Positions 15,648 to 24,588 of a stretch of DNA of 64,000 bases are shown in pieces. Below the pieces are notes generated by a model. The model ran no database searches and had not been told where the DNA came from. It saw only the letters and a list, made by a program, of their open reading frames with translations. Origin of the DNA: Actinomycetota bacterium (lineage in GTDB: Bacteria; Actinomycetota; Actinomycetes; Propionibacteriales; Propionibacteriaceae). Position 1 is the first letter of the stretch, and each line of letters starts with the position of its first letter. The stretch spans positions 1 to 64,000 of the forward strand of contig JAIUOR010000047.1 in assembly GCA_020161795.1 (NCBI GenBank), in the 5' to 3' direction. Both the position numbers and the translations under genes were made by a program.

Positions 15648-16546
15648 CCGAACGGTGCTCCACAGCCAGCCGGGCGCGGGCGGAGCCGCTGTGGGCGACG
15701 GCGTCCACCGTGGAGTCGTTCCTGCTGATCGAGGAGCCCGGCCCCTGGGGACCGCACATCCTGCACAGTCGCCGGTTGCCGGACGCGGTGCGCGCGGCGA
15801 TGAGCGCGTGGCAGCGCAGCCTGGGGATCCGGACGCTGCTGATCCGGCGACCGGGCCGTGCGGTTCAGGGCGCGTCGCGGGTCTTCGTAGCCAACACCCG
15901 GCACGGCTGGGTGCAGGTCACCGATCTGGAGCAGCTGGACGCGGTCGCCGACCTGGATCTCACGGGCATCCGCGGCAGGGATGGGGTCGGCCTGACACCG
16001 CACGACGAGCCCGTCCTACTGGTGTGCACCCACGGCCGCCACGACCCGTGCTGCGCTGAGCGCGGACGACCGCTGGCCGCCGCCCTTGCCCGTGACTGGC
16101 CGGACCTGGTGTGGGAGGCGTCCCACCTCGGCGGGGACCGGTTCGCCGGCAACCTGGTGGCGCTGCCCCGTGGCGACTACTTCGGTGGGCTGGACGCCGA
16201 CAGCGGTCCGGGTGTGGTCGCCCAGTACCTTGCCGGACAACTGGACCCCGACTTCCACCGCGGCCGCTCCAGCCAGTCGTGGGTGGTCCAGGCCGCCGTC
16301 CATGCGGCGCGCCGCCACGCCGCAGCGTTCGGGTTCCAGGACGTGGTCGTGCGTGGGGTGTCCGGCCAGGACACCGAACGGCGGGTCGGGCTGCTGGTGC
16401 GCGGTCGCCCGATCGACGCCCTCGTCCGGGTGTCCGCCGGCGAGGCCGCCCGCTTGACCTGCCATGCCGACCATCTCGACCGACCCCCCAGCTACGAGGT
16501 GACCCTCCAGGAGCCGCGCCCCGGCAGCCGAGTCGGCAGGGCGTAA
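15644..16546 (+). CDS. Sucrase/ferredoxin-like (thioredoxin-fold Fe-S) protein
   Basis: 300-residue member of the Suc_Fer-like family. Residues 128-137 read CTHGRHDPCC (C128, C136, C137), followed by SHLGGDRFAGNLV (H161), the family pattern thought to hold a 2Fe-2S cluster in a thioredoxin-like fold. The start is GTG overlapping the JmjC stop by four bases, so the genes are coupled. Electron-transfer or redox-sensing support for the oxygenase is an inference; 2-oxoglutarate oxygenases do not normally need a ferredoxin. Confidence 0.85.
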   Translation: MTERCSTASRARAEPLWATASTVESFLLIEEPGPWGPHILHSRRLPDAVRAAMSAWQRSLGIRTLLIRRPGRAVQGASRVFVANTRHGWVQVTDLEQLDAVADLDLTGIRGRDGVGLTPHDEPVLLVCTHGRHDPCCAERGRPLAAALARDWPDLVWEASHLGGDRFAGNLVALPRGDYFGGLDADSGPGVVAQYLAGQLDPDFHRGRSSQSWVVQAAVHAARRHAAAFGFQDVVVRGVSGQDTERRVGLLVRGRPIDALVRVSAGEAARLTCHADHLDRPPSYEVTLQEPRPGSRVGRA

Positions 16547-16589
16547 CGAGGTTCGATCTACCTCCAGCCCAACTCGCCGCCAGACCCCC

Positions 16590-19500
16590 CTATCGGCTGT
16601 CTTCCTCGGAGCCGAGTCCGACGAACCGTTCGAAGAAGGCAGCAAGCCTGGTGAGGACGCGCTGCTTCTTCTCGCCATGGCCGCCGTCGGGGGCGAAGCG
16701 TGAGGCGGGTGGGAGGACTCTGGTGATCGCGGTGCCGGTGGTGGCGATGCTGCCGTCGCGAAACGCGGTCGCCATGAAGTCTCGGGTCTGATCGGGTCGG
16801 AGGTTCTCCTGGGCGATGATGGCGGCGAGTTCAGCCTCGCGGCGGGCAGAGATGAAGGCTCGCCACTCAGCGTCGACGGCCCCATCGGTGGAGATGGAGT
16901 CGACGAAGTCCTCGATGAGGTCCTTCTTGTTGCGCAGGGTGGGGCTGGCGTCGACCGCGCGGGTGATTTCGGCGCGGACTTCGGCGTCCTCGCCGTCGCC
17001 GCGTTCGGCGCGGTACCTCTCGACCAGCATCAGGATGTAGTCGACATTGATCTCGACCTGCTTGATCAGCTCGATCTCGAAGACGACGTCGTCGTTGATG
17101 ATCTCCTTGTCGGCGTCGGCGTCCCTGCGGAACTCGGCGTACAGATCGAGGTAGACGCTCCGGTAGTCCTGGCTCTGCCGCTCGGTGAGGAGGTGGCTGT
17201 CCGCGAAGTCATCGAAGGCAGTCAGGATGTTCTCCAGCCGGAGGATGCTCCCGAACAGGGCGATGAACTCCTTCTGCAGGGATTCCCCGATGATCGGTGC
17301 ACCGAGCGGGAACCTGGCCAGCAGCTCGCTGACCTTGGACGCGTAGCCGCTGTAGTAGTCGGTGTAGGGCTTGAGCAGGACGATGCCGTGGGCGTCCTTG
17401 TTGCCGAACAGGGCGATGGCGTCGTTGGTCTGATCTTCGAGGTCGCGGAAGCTGACGATGTTGCCGTAGGTCTTGACCGAGTTCAGGATCCGGTTGGTGC
17501 GGGAGAAGGCCTGGATCAGGCCGTGCGCGCGCAGGTTCTTGTCCACGAACAGGGTGTTCAACGTGGTGGCGTCGAACCCGGTCAGGAACATGTTGACCAC
17601 GATCACCAGGTCGAGCTCGCGGTTCTTCAGCCGCATCGACAGGTCCTTGTGGTAGTTCTCGAACTTGTCCGAACTCGTGTCGTAGCTGGTGCCGAACATG
17701 TCGTTGTAGTCCTGGATCGCGTCTTCCAGGAAGGTGCGGGCGTCGTCGCTGAGAGAGTCGGTGTCGAAACCCTCCTCGTCCAGCAGGTCGTCGTCGACCG
17801 CGTCGTTGACCCCGTAGGAGTAGATCAGGGCGACCTTCAGCCGTCGGTCCGGCGGAAGGTCTTCCTGCTGTCGGGAGAACGCGTTGTAGTAGCGCCGGGC
17901 GGCGTCGATCGAGGCGGTCGCGAAGATGGCGTTGAAGCCCCGGATCCGCTTCGCCTGCCTGATCTCCTCGACCCGCCGGTTGCTGGTCACCACCTCGGCC
18001 ACGTTCGCCACGGCCGAGTGGAGGTAACCCGAAGCACGCTTGGTCTTCTGGTCGAAGTGCTCCAGGGTGTAGCCGACGATCTCCCCGATCCGTTGCGGCG
18101 CGAGGAGCGCCTTCTCGGTGTCGATGGCCGGCACCTGCTTGTCCGCGACGTCGCCGACCTTGATCGTGTTGACGTAGTCGATCCGGAACGGCAGCACGTT
18201 CTTGTCGGTGATCGCGTCGACGATCGTGTAGGTGTGCAGCTTGTCGCCGAACGCCTGCTCGGTGGTCTTCAGCTTCGGGTTGCCGCCGGTGCCGGCGTTG
18301 ACGGCGAAGATCGGGGTGCCGGTGAACCCGAACAGGTTGTACCGCTTGAACGCCTTGATGATCGCGGTGTGCATGTCGCCGAACTGGGAGCGGTGGCACT
18401 CGTCGAAGATGATCACCACGTGCCCGCCGTAGATCTCGTGGCCGGCGTTGGCCGTGATGAACGTGGCGAGCTTCTGGATCGTCGTGATGATGATCCTGGC
18501 GCCGGGGTCCTCCAGTTGCTTCTTCAGTACCGCGGTGGAGGTGTTGGAGTTCGCCGCCCCCTTCTGGAAGCGGTCGTACTCCCGCATGGTCTGGTAGTCG
18601 AGGTCCTTGCGGTCCACGACGAACAGCACCTTGTCCACACTCGGCAGCTTGGAGGCGAGCTGCGCGGCCTTGAAGCTGGTCAGGGTCTTGCCAGACCCGG
18701 TGGTGTGCCACACGTACCCGCCAGCGGCGAGGGTGCCCAGCTTTCTGGCGTTGGTCGCGATCTCGATCCGGCGGATGATCTGCTCCGTCGCGACGATCTG
18801 GTAGGGACGCATCACCAGCAGCATCCGATCGGCTGTCAGCACGCAGTACCGGGTCAGAACATTGAGCAGCGTGTGCTTGGCGAAGAACGTCCTCGTGAAA
18901 GCAGTCAGGTCCTGGATCGGCCGGTTGGTGGCATCGGCCCACCACGACGTGAACTCGAAGCTGTTCGACGTCTTCTTCGCGCGTTTCGCGCCTGCGGCTT
19001 CCTTGAGGTGCTGGTCGCGGGTGGTGTTGGAGTAGTACTTGGTCAGCGTGCCGTTGCTGATCACGAACAACTGGACGTACCCGAACAGGCCCGAGCCGGC
19101 CCAGAAGCTGTCGCGGGAGTAGCGGTTGATCTGGTTGAACGCCTCCCGCAGGTCGACCCCGCGCCGCTTCAGCTCAACGTGCACCATCGGCAGACCGTTG
19201 ACCAGGATCGTCACGTCATAGCGGTTGGCGTACCGGCCACCGCCATCGCCCTGTCCGACCTCGTACTGGTTGATCACCTGCAACCGGTTGTTATGGATGT
19301 TCGTCTTGTCCAGCAGGGCGACGTTCTTCGTGGAGCCGTCGTCCCGCTTCAGCAGCTGGACGTGGTCCTCCTGCAGGCGCACGGTCTTCTCGACAATCCC
19401 CTCGTTGGCACTGGCGATGCGCTCGGTGAAGAATCGTCGCCACTCAGCCTCGGAAAAGCTGATCTGGTTCAGCGCTTCCAGTTGGGTGCGCAGGTTGGTG

Positions 19501-19694
19501 ACCAGATCGGCCTCCGAAGTGATCGGCAGGTACTCGTACGCCTGCGACTGCAGCAGCCGGATCAGCTCGCGCTCCAGCTCAGCCTCCGACTGGTAGGCGG
19601 ACGCTACCACGGGATCAGGGATGTACTCGGCGACGACCGTGCTTTCCGAACTCACCGCGATCGGGTCGTACCTGCGGGCCTGCGCCTCGGTCAT
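16590..19694 (-). CDS. hsdR: Type I restriction enzyme, R subunit
   Basis: Motor and nuclease subunit, 1034 residues. The N-terminal nuclease has the D-ExK pattern (D160 in RYDVTILV, E174 and K176 in VHVELKRR). The SF2 translocase has Walker A TGSGKT (residues 332-337), DECH (431-434) and TGTP (458-461). The C-terminal helical domain would contact HsdM. Its ATG overlaps the hsdS stop (ATGA). Last gene of the hsdM-mrr-hsdS-hsdR operon. It appears intact. Confidence 0.95.
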   Translation of the reverse strand: MTEAQARRYDPIAVSSESTVVAEYIPDPVVASAYQSEAELERELIRLLQSQAYEYLPITSEADLVTNLRTQLEALNQISFSEAEWRRFFTERIASANEGIVEKTVRLQEDHVQLLKRDDGSTKNVALLDKTNIHNNRLQVINQYEVGQGDGGGRYANRYDVTILVNGLPMVHVELKRRGVDLREAFNQINRYSRDSFWAGSGLFGYVQLFVISNGTLTKYYSNTTRDQHLKEAAGAKRAKKTSNSFEFTSWWADATNRPIQDLTAFTRTFFAKHTLLNVLTRYCVLTADRMLLVMRPYQIVATEQIIRRIEIATNARKLGTLAAGGYVWHTTGSGKTLTSFKAAQLASKLPSVDKVLFVVDRKDLDYQTMREYDRFQKGAANSNTSTAVLKKQLEDPGARIIITTIQKLATFITANAGHEIYGGHVVIIFDECHRSQFGDMHTAIIKAFKRYNLFGFTGTPIFAVNAGTGGNPKLKTTEQAFGDKLHTYTIVDAITDKNVLPFRIDYVNTIKVGDVADKQVPAIDTEKALLAPQRIGEIVGYTLEHFDQKTKRASGYLHSAVANVAEVVTSNRRVEEIRQAKRIRGFNAIFATASIDAARRYYNAFSRQQEDLPPDRRLKVALIYSYGVNDAVDDDLLDEEGFDTDSLSDDARTFLEDAIQDYNDMFGTSYDTSSDKFENYHKDLSMRLKNRELDLVIVVNMFLTGFDATTLNTLFVDKNLRAHGLIQAFSRTNRILNSVKTYGNIVSFRDLEDQTNDAIALFGNKDAHGIVLLKPYTDYYSGYASKVSELLARFPLGAPIIGESLQKEFIALFGSILRLENILTAFDDFADSHLLTERQSQDYRSVYLDLYAEFRRDADADKEIINDDVVFEIELIKQVEINVDYILMLVERYRAERGDGEDAEVRAEITRAVDASPTLRNKKDLIEDFVDSISTDGAVDAEWRAFISARREAELAAIIAQENLRPDQTRDFMATAFRDGSIATTGTAITRVLPPASRFAPDGGHGEKKQRVLTRLAAFFERFVGLGSEEDSR

Positions 19695-20854
19695 GCCCCC
19701 AGCTCCCTGAAGGTCAACAGCCGGTCCCGGTAATGCTCATACTGCCTGCGACGAGCGGCCAGCTCGGCGGGCAGCCCGATACTCAAGTCGTTCACGAGCG
19801 CATCGAACTTGTCGAGAGCGGCTGCGACTCGCCGTTGGGCGCCGATGTCTGGAACACCGATGGCCAGCGATTTCAGAGTTCCAACAGCAAGTCCAGGCTG
19901 AGCTCCCTGAGAGACATATTGGTTGAGATTCATGGTGGTCAACTTGTGGAAAGCCCAGTTGTGGTCCACCGCGGAGATTGGTTCGACCACAACGGCGTGC
20001 TCCGTGGCATAGAACTCACCATCCACACGGTGGACGTTCCCACTGAGAGCACCTTGGCGCCCGACTAGCAGGCGCGACCCACGATGACTGGCCGTGGTCA
20101 CGTATCCACGGAGTCCGTTGCCGCCGTAGCACGGGAATGGGTGACCCTGATCTTGGCGAGGCGCAATATGATCAGCGGCCATGAATCGTCCTGAGCGCAT
20201 ATCAAAGAGCTCTCCCAGCGTCCTCGTTGCCTCGTCTCCGCGTGTCGATAGAAGCACTTCCTGGTGGTGCGCGTACTGGCGGCTGCGGGCTTCCAGCTCC
20301 GCTTCCAGCTCCGCTTCCAGCTCCGTGAACGTGTCGAGGATCTTGACGATCTCCCGCTGCACCTCCAGCGGCGGCACGGGGATCCGGTATTTGCGAATCC
20401 GGTTATCTGGGATGGATGGGTAGTTGCCCTCGATCTGATTGGCCTCCACATACCGCCGGAACCCCTGAGCTCCAAGCAGATGCGCGAGGAATCCGGTGAG
20501 GATAACCTCGGCGTCTGGTCGAAGCACGCAATATCCGGTACTCGCGAGCTGCCCCTCGTACTGAGGAGGAATCACAGCCCACCGCATCTGAGCGGGACGA
20601 GTGGTGGCAAAGATGACATCGCCAGCGTGAACAATCTGCTGCGCGCGGCTGGGAGCGTCGGCTGCCGTGACGGTCGCAGTGTCGCCGATCCGCCGGGTGA
20701 CGCGATCAACCGACGTGAGGTCGATGTACCTGAACTCCGCTTCACCCACCTCGCGCCATCGGACGTTAGTCCCTCTGGTCGTGACCGCGGACAGCGCCCT
20801 GAAGGGCACCCCTGCTGGGCACAACTCTGCGATCAAGTCGTCGAGGCGACTCAT
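19691..20854 (-). CDS. hsdS: Type I restriction enzyme, specificity subunit
   Basis: 387 residues, with two target-recognition domains (about 15-155 and 205-345), each followed by a helical spacer. The central spacer has three perfect ELEA repeats (residues 178-189), and the C-terminal spacer resembles the first (LEVQREIVKILDTF versus IGAQRRVAAALDKF), as expected for a pseudo-symmetric HsdS. The TRDs set the two half-sites of the target; these cannot be predicted here. ATG overlaps the mrr stop (ATGA). Confidence 0.93.
   Translation of the reverse strand: MSRLDDLIAELCPAGVPFRALSAVTTRGTNVRWREVGEAEFRYIDLTSVDRVTRRIGDTATVTAADAPSRAQQIVHAGDVIFATTRPAQMRWAVIPPQYEGQLASTGYCVLRPDAEVILTGFLAHLLGAQGFRRYVEANQIEGNYPSIPDNRIRKYRIPVPPLEVQREIVKILDTFTELEAELEAELEARSRQYAHHQEVLLSTRGDEATRTLGELFDMRSGRFMAADHIAPRQDQGHPFPCYGGNGLRGYVTTASHRGSRLLVGRQGALSGNVHRVDGEFYATEHAVVVEPISAVDHNWAFHKLTTMNLNQYVSQGAQPGLAVGTLKSLAIGVPDIGAQRRVAAALDKFDALVNDLSIGLPAELAARRRQYEHYRDRLLTFRELGA
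20289..20324 (-). repeat. Three 12-bp tandem repeats in the hsdS spacer
   Basis: Three perfect copies of GCTTCCAGCTCC (plus strand), coding ELEA in the central helix of HsdS. In the EcoR124 family, gain or loss of such a 12-bp unit changes the spacing of the bipartite target. Confidence 0.85.
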
Positions 20855-21771
20855 TCGAAGAAGTCCTCGTCGATTTCGACGACGTGGAAGGTGTCCCGAA
20901 TTTGGACTCCGACGCCGTAGCGGATCATCAGGTCGGTCAGGCGGCTCCCGTCGATGAGGATCAGTCGCATGGTGGTGTTGCGGTCGGCGTACTCGATCGC
21001 CCCGCTGCTGAAGCTGCTCGTGGTGATGAAGACACCCCGGTCGGCCTTGCCGATCAAGGCGCCGACGAAGCCCTGCAGCTCGGGGCGCCCGACGGAGTTC
21101 CCGGCCGCGTAGCGCTTCGCCTGGACGTACACCTTGTTCAGGCCGAGGACGTCCTGGTCGATGATGCCGTCGATGCCGCCATCGTTGAAGAGCTGGGTGG
21201 CCGCCGCCACGCCCCCGGTGCCGCCGTAGCCCATCTTCACGAGCAGCTCGACGACCGCCCGCTCGAAGAACGCGGGCTCCCTGCCCCGCAGGCGTTCGAG
21301 CAGTTCCTTCGCGACCGCGTCGTGGACGCGGGCGACGCCCTGCTCGATCTGCTCGGTGGGGTCGAGGGTGGCGGGCGGCTCGTCGATAACGGGATCCGCC
21401 GAAGCGGGGCGCGTGGACGGCACATACGGGTGGATGGCGGAGTTGGGGTCCTCCCCGAGCGCGTCGAGCTGGTTCTCAGTGATGCCGTGCGGGAACTGTG
21501 CCAGAACCTGCTTGCCCGCTGGAGTGATCTGGTAGTTGCCGCGCGAGGGCCGGGCCAGGGCACCGACCCGTGTGAGCTGGGAAAGGGCCCAGCCGACCCG
21601 GTTGGCATACATCGGTTGCCCCGAACCGAGAACGACCGCTCGCTGGTCCTCACTGAGCCCCACAACGTGGGCCGCCCGTTCGCGGATCTCCCGACGGTTG
21701 AGTACCGTCCCGTCGCTCAGGACCTTCAGGCACGGCACCATGAAGCCTTCCCACGTGGGCATGGCGGTCAT
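20851..21771 (-). CDS. Mrr-type restriction endonuclease encoded inside the hsd operon
   Basis: 306 residues in the Mrr layout: an N-terminal winged helix (PTWEGFMVPCLKVLSDGTVLNRREI, about 1-95), a linker, and a C-terminal PD-(D/Q)xK nuclease with D201 in NDGGIDGIIDQD and Q217-A-K219 in VYVQAKRY. Mrr proteins cut modified DNA (type IV). The gene is fused by overlaps into the operon: its ATG shares a base with the hsdM stop and its TGA overlaps the hsdS ATG. This is an unusual position for a modification-dependent nuclease and implies co-expression with the type I methylase. Confidence 0.9.
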   Translation of the reverse strand: MTAMPTWEGFMVPCLKVLSDGTVLNRREIRERAAHVVGLSEDQRAVVLGSGQPMYANRVGWALSQLTRVGALARPSRGNYQITPAGKQVLAQFPHGITENQLDALGEDPNSAIHPYVPSTRPASADPVIDEPPATLDPTEQIEQGVARVHDAVAKELLERLRGREPAFFERAVVELLVKMGYGGTGGVAAATQLFNDGGIDGIIDQDVLGLNKVYVQAKRYAAGNSVGRPELQGFVGALIGKADRGVFITTSSFSSGAIEYADRNTTMRLILIDGSRLTDLMIRYGVGVQIRDTFHVVEIDEDFFE

Positions 21772-23339
21772 CAGTTCGCTCCTTCCAGGTCGGCGACGAT
21801 CTCGTCGATGGCAATGCGCAGTTCCTGCTGCCGGACGACGATGCGGGCGATCTCGGCGTTGAGCGCCGTGATGTCGACGGCCTCGCGTGTGTCCTCGGCC
21901 TCGACGTAGCTGGAGACGGCGATGTTGTAGCCGTTGGCGGCGATGTCCTGGTTCGGGATCAGCTTGGTGAAGTGGTCGGCGTCCATACGGGTGGTGAACG
22001 CGTCGAGGATGCTGGCGCGGTTGTCGTCGGTGAGCTTGTTCTTGTTGCCCTGGCGCTCGAACTCTGCCGAGCCGTCGATGAACAGCACGGCGTTGTCGGT
22101 CTTGGACTTCTTCAGCACGATGATGCAGGTGGCGATGGTGGTGCCGAAGAACAGGTCCGGCGGGAGCTGGATGACGGTGTCGACGTAGTTGTTGTCGATG
22201 AGGTACTTGCGGATCTTCTGCTCGGCTCCGCCGCGGTACAGCACGCCGGGGAACTCGACGATCGCGGCAGTGCCGTTCACGGCCAGCCAGGAAAGCATGT
22301 GCATGGTGAAAGCCAGGTCGGCCTTCGACTTCGGCGCCAGCACCCCGGCGGGGGCGAAGCGTTCGTCGTTGATCAGCAGTGGGTTCGCGTCGCCGTCCCA
22401 CTTGATGCTGTAGGGCGGGTTGGACACGATGGCCTCGAACGGCTCGTCGTCCCAGTGGGCGGGGTCGAGCAGGGTGTCGCCGTGGGCGAGGCTGAAGTTC
22501 TCGAAGTTGATGTCGTGCAGGAACATGTTGATCCGCGCGAGGTTGTAGGTGGTCAGGTTGATCTCCTGGCCGAAGAAGCCCTGTCGCACGTTCTCCTTGC
22601 CGAGCACCTTGGCGAACTTCAGCAGCAGCGAGCCGGAGCCGCACGCCGGGTCATAGACCTTGTTGACGCTGGTCTTGCCGACCACGGTGATGCGGGCCAG
22701 CAGTTCGGAGACCTCCTGGGGCGTGTAGTACTCGCCACCTGACTTGCCGGCCTGGGAGGCGTACATCTGCATCAGGTACTCGTAGGCGTCGCCGAACAGG
22801 TCGATGGTGTTGTCGCCGAAGTCGCCCAGCGGCAGGTCACCGATGGCGTCCAGCAGCTTGACCAGCTTCTCGTTGCGCCGGGCTACGGTGTTGCCGAGTT
22901 TGCTGCTGTTCACATCCAGGTCGTCGAACAGCCCCTTCAGGTCGTCCTCGCTGTCGGTGCCGACTGCCGAGGCCTCGATGTTGGTGAAGACCCGCTGGAG
23001 TGTCTCGTTCAGGTTCGCATCCCGGGGTGCCCGGTCACGGACGTTCACGAACAACTCCGAAGGGAAGATGAAGAACCCCTTCTCGGTGATCGTGTCGTCC
23101 ATGCCGAACTGGGCCTGGGAGTCGGGCAGTTCCACGTAGTCGAAGTCGGAGTTGCCAGCCGCGCGCTCAGCCTTATTGAGATAGGTGGTCAGGTTCTCGG
23201 AGATGAACCGGTAGAACAGCATCCCCAGCACGTAGGACTTGAAATCCCAACCATCGACGCTGCCGCGCAGATCGTTGGCAATGCGCCAGATGGTCTTGTG
23301 CAGCTCAGCGCGCTGCGCTTCCTTGGTGGTCGGTGCCAT
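21771..23339 (-). CDS. hsdM: Type I DNA methyltransferase, M subunit
   Basis: 522 residues. SAM-binding motif DPACGSGSL (230-238) and catalytic NPPY (307-310) identify an N6-adenine gamma-class methylase; the N-terminal HsdM_N helical domain spans about 8-160. It modifies the site chosen by HsdS to protect host DNA. First gene of the operon; the 218 nt upstream to tRNA-Tyr hold no gene I can support and presumably the promoter. Confidence 0.95.
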   Translation of the reverse strand: MAPTTKEAQRAELHKTIWRIANDLRGSVDGWDFKSYVLGMLFYRFISENLTTYLNKAERAAGNSDFDYVELPDSQAQFGMDDTITEKGFFIFPSELFVNVRDRAPRDANLNETLQRVFTNIEASAVGTDSEDDLKGLFDDLDVNSSKLGNTVARRNEKLVKLLDAIGDLPLGDFGDNTIDLFGDAYEYLMQMYASQAGKSGGEYYTPQEVSELLARITVVGKTSVNKVYDPACGSGSLLLKFAKVLGKENVRQGFFGQEINLTTYNLARINMFLHDINFENFSLAHGDTLLDPAHWDDEPFEAIVSNPPYSIKWDGDANPLLINDERFAPAGVLAPKSKADLAFTMHMLSWLAVNGTAAIVEFPGVLYRGGAEQKIRKYLIDNNYVDTVIQLPPDLFFGTTIATCIIVLKKSKTDNAVLFIDGSAEFERQGNKNKLTDDNRASILDAFTTRMDADHFTKLIPNQDIAANGYNIAVSSYVEAEDTREAVDITALNAEIARIVVRQQELRIAIDEIVADLEGAN

Positions 23340-23557
23340 CTCTCGACTCTCTGCGCATCGCCGCGCAACGCTCCTGCCGGGTCCACTCCCGACCGTATCG
23401 TGACGACGACGCGCATGTGGCTCGCCTCGCGGTCTGGTCGATCTCGTCAGAGACAGCCTGACTGAGGCGGGAGTCCGTGGGGCTCATGGCAGTCTCACCG
23501 CCATGAACAAAGGCCCCCGACTCGGTGCTCACCGTAGTCAGAGGCCAGTTTCGCGTG

Positions 23558-23639
23558 TGGCAGGTGCAGGATTCGAACCTGCGTAGGCTGTGCCGACGGT
23601 TTTACAGACCGCTCCCTTTGGCCGCTCGGGCAACCTGCC
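23558..23639 (-). tRNA. tRNA-Tyr (GTA)
   Basis: 82-nt class II tRNA with long variable arm; acceptor GGCAGGT/ACCTGCC, anticodon loop CTGTAAA (GTA), T-arm GCAGGTTCGAATCCTGC, discriminator A. The 3' end faces the hsd operon. Confidence 0.96.
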
Positions 23640-23777
23640 GTGCCCGAGCACTCTAGCAAAGCGCCGGGGGCGACAACTAATCGTGTGCGACGACCCTTCG
23701 ACACCCCGGCCGGGCGGGCTCAAGCCGGGTTCAGCCATCGTTTCGATCCCGGCTGGCGGTGGGGCAGAATGGCTCGC

Positions 23778-24269
23778 ATGGCTGGTGAGAGTTCTTTCGA
23801 CATCGTGAACAAGGTCGACAAGATGGAGGTCGACAACGCGCTCAACATGGCCGCCAAGGAGGTGCGCAACCGGTTCGACTTCAAGGGCACCGACGCGGTG
23901 ATCAAGTGGTCGGGCGAGGTGGTCGAGATGGAGGCCAACGGCGAGGAGCGGGTGAAGGCCGTCCTCGACGTCTTCCAGACCATGCTGGTACGCCGCAAGG
24001 TCGACCTGAAGTCGCTGTCCGCCGGCGATCCCCGGCTGTCGGGCAAGCTGTGGAAGATCAGCGCCACGCTGGATTCCGGAATCAGCGCCGACAATGCCCG
24101 CAAGATCGCCAAGCTGATCCGCGACGAGGGCCCCAAGGGGATCCGCACCCAGATCCAGGGCGACGAGCTGCGGGTCTTCTCCAAGAAGCGGGACGACCTG
24201 CAGACCGTCCAGAAGCTGGTGCGCGACGCCGAATACGACTTCGCGGTCCAATTCACCAACTATCGCTGA
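23778..24269 (+). CDS. YajQ family nucleotide-binding protein
   Basis: 163 residues starting [23 protein letters not shown], the typical YajQ opening and length. It comprises two ferredoxin-like domains with [10 protein letters not shown] and [31 protein letters not shown] in the standard places. Family members bind nucleotides or RNA, and some bind cyclic-di-GMP, but the role in actinobacteria is unclear. A second in-frame ATG three codons upstream (23769) is possible; the family length favours 23778. Confidence 0.93.
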   Translation: MAGESSFDIVNKVDKMEVDNALNMAAKEVRNRFDFKGTDAVIKWSGEVVEMEANGEERVKAVLDVFQTMLVRRKVDLKSLSAGDPRLSGKLWKISATLDSGISADNARKIAKLIRDEGPKGIRTQIQGDELRVFSKKRDDLQTVQKLVRDAEYDFAVQFTNYR

Positions 24270-24322
24270 TGTACGCATCAGCTCACTCGCGCAATCGGTC
24301 GGGCAAACGAGCAAGCTCGCTC

Positions 24323-24350
24323 ACCGCTCGCCTCGATCGCGGCGAGCGGT
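24323..24350. repeat. 10-bp inverted repeat at the start of the next gene
   Basis: Perfect arms ACCGCTCGCC (24323-24332) and GGCGAGCGGT (24341-24350) with an 8-nt loop. It may end yajQ transcription or mask the ribosome-binding region of the small gene at 24352. Confidence 0.55.
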
Positions 24351-24351
24351 G

Positions 24352-24588
24352 ATGGCCGACAACGACCAGGAGTACGAGGCCTACCCTCGCGAGATAGCCG
24401 GTCTCAGCGTCTACGAGGAATCGTCCCGCGCGGATGTCGTGCTCTCCAACGGCATGGCATGGACGGGCAAGCGCCAGGCCAAGCTCAAGGCGGCGGTGGA
24501 CGTGGAGACCGGGGAGGTCAGGTTCTACATCGACCCGGCCGATGTGAAGAAGCTGCTGCCCAAGAAGCACACCGAGCCGGGGAGTTGA
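24352..24588 (+). CDS. Small conserved-looking hypothetical protein (78 aa)
   Basis: Function not recognised. The protein is soluble, charged, and compact: EYEAYPREIAGLSVYEES at the start, then GMAWTGKRQAKLKAAVDVETGEVRFYIDPADVKKLLPKK. The beta-strand/turn pattern with DVETGEVRFYID reads as a small single domain without signal peptide or membrane segment. A GTG directly before the ATG (24349) is an alternative start. It overlaps the start of the exonuclease III gene by three bases, so the two are probably coupled. Good codon use supports a real gene. Confidence 0.7.
   Translation: MADNDQEYEAYPREIAGLSVYEESSRADVVLSNGMAWTGKRQAKLKAAVDVETGEVRFYIDPADVKKLLPKKHTEPGS

Noticed and set aside
16548-16564. 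Short hairpin between the Fe-S gene and hsdR as a terminator
   Set aside because: Only 5-bp arms and no U-run.
17193-19733. 846-codon plus-strand reading frame
   Set aside because: Antisense to hsdR; Val/Asp/Gly-heavy composition without motifs, whereas hsdR has all nuclease and helicase motifs.
16541-23639. Integrative element with attL/attR at tRNA-Tyr
   Set aside because: No copy of the tRNA 3' end was found near 16541-16600 beyond a short GGTTCGA match, and there is no integrase.
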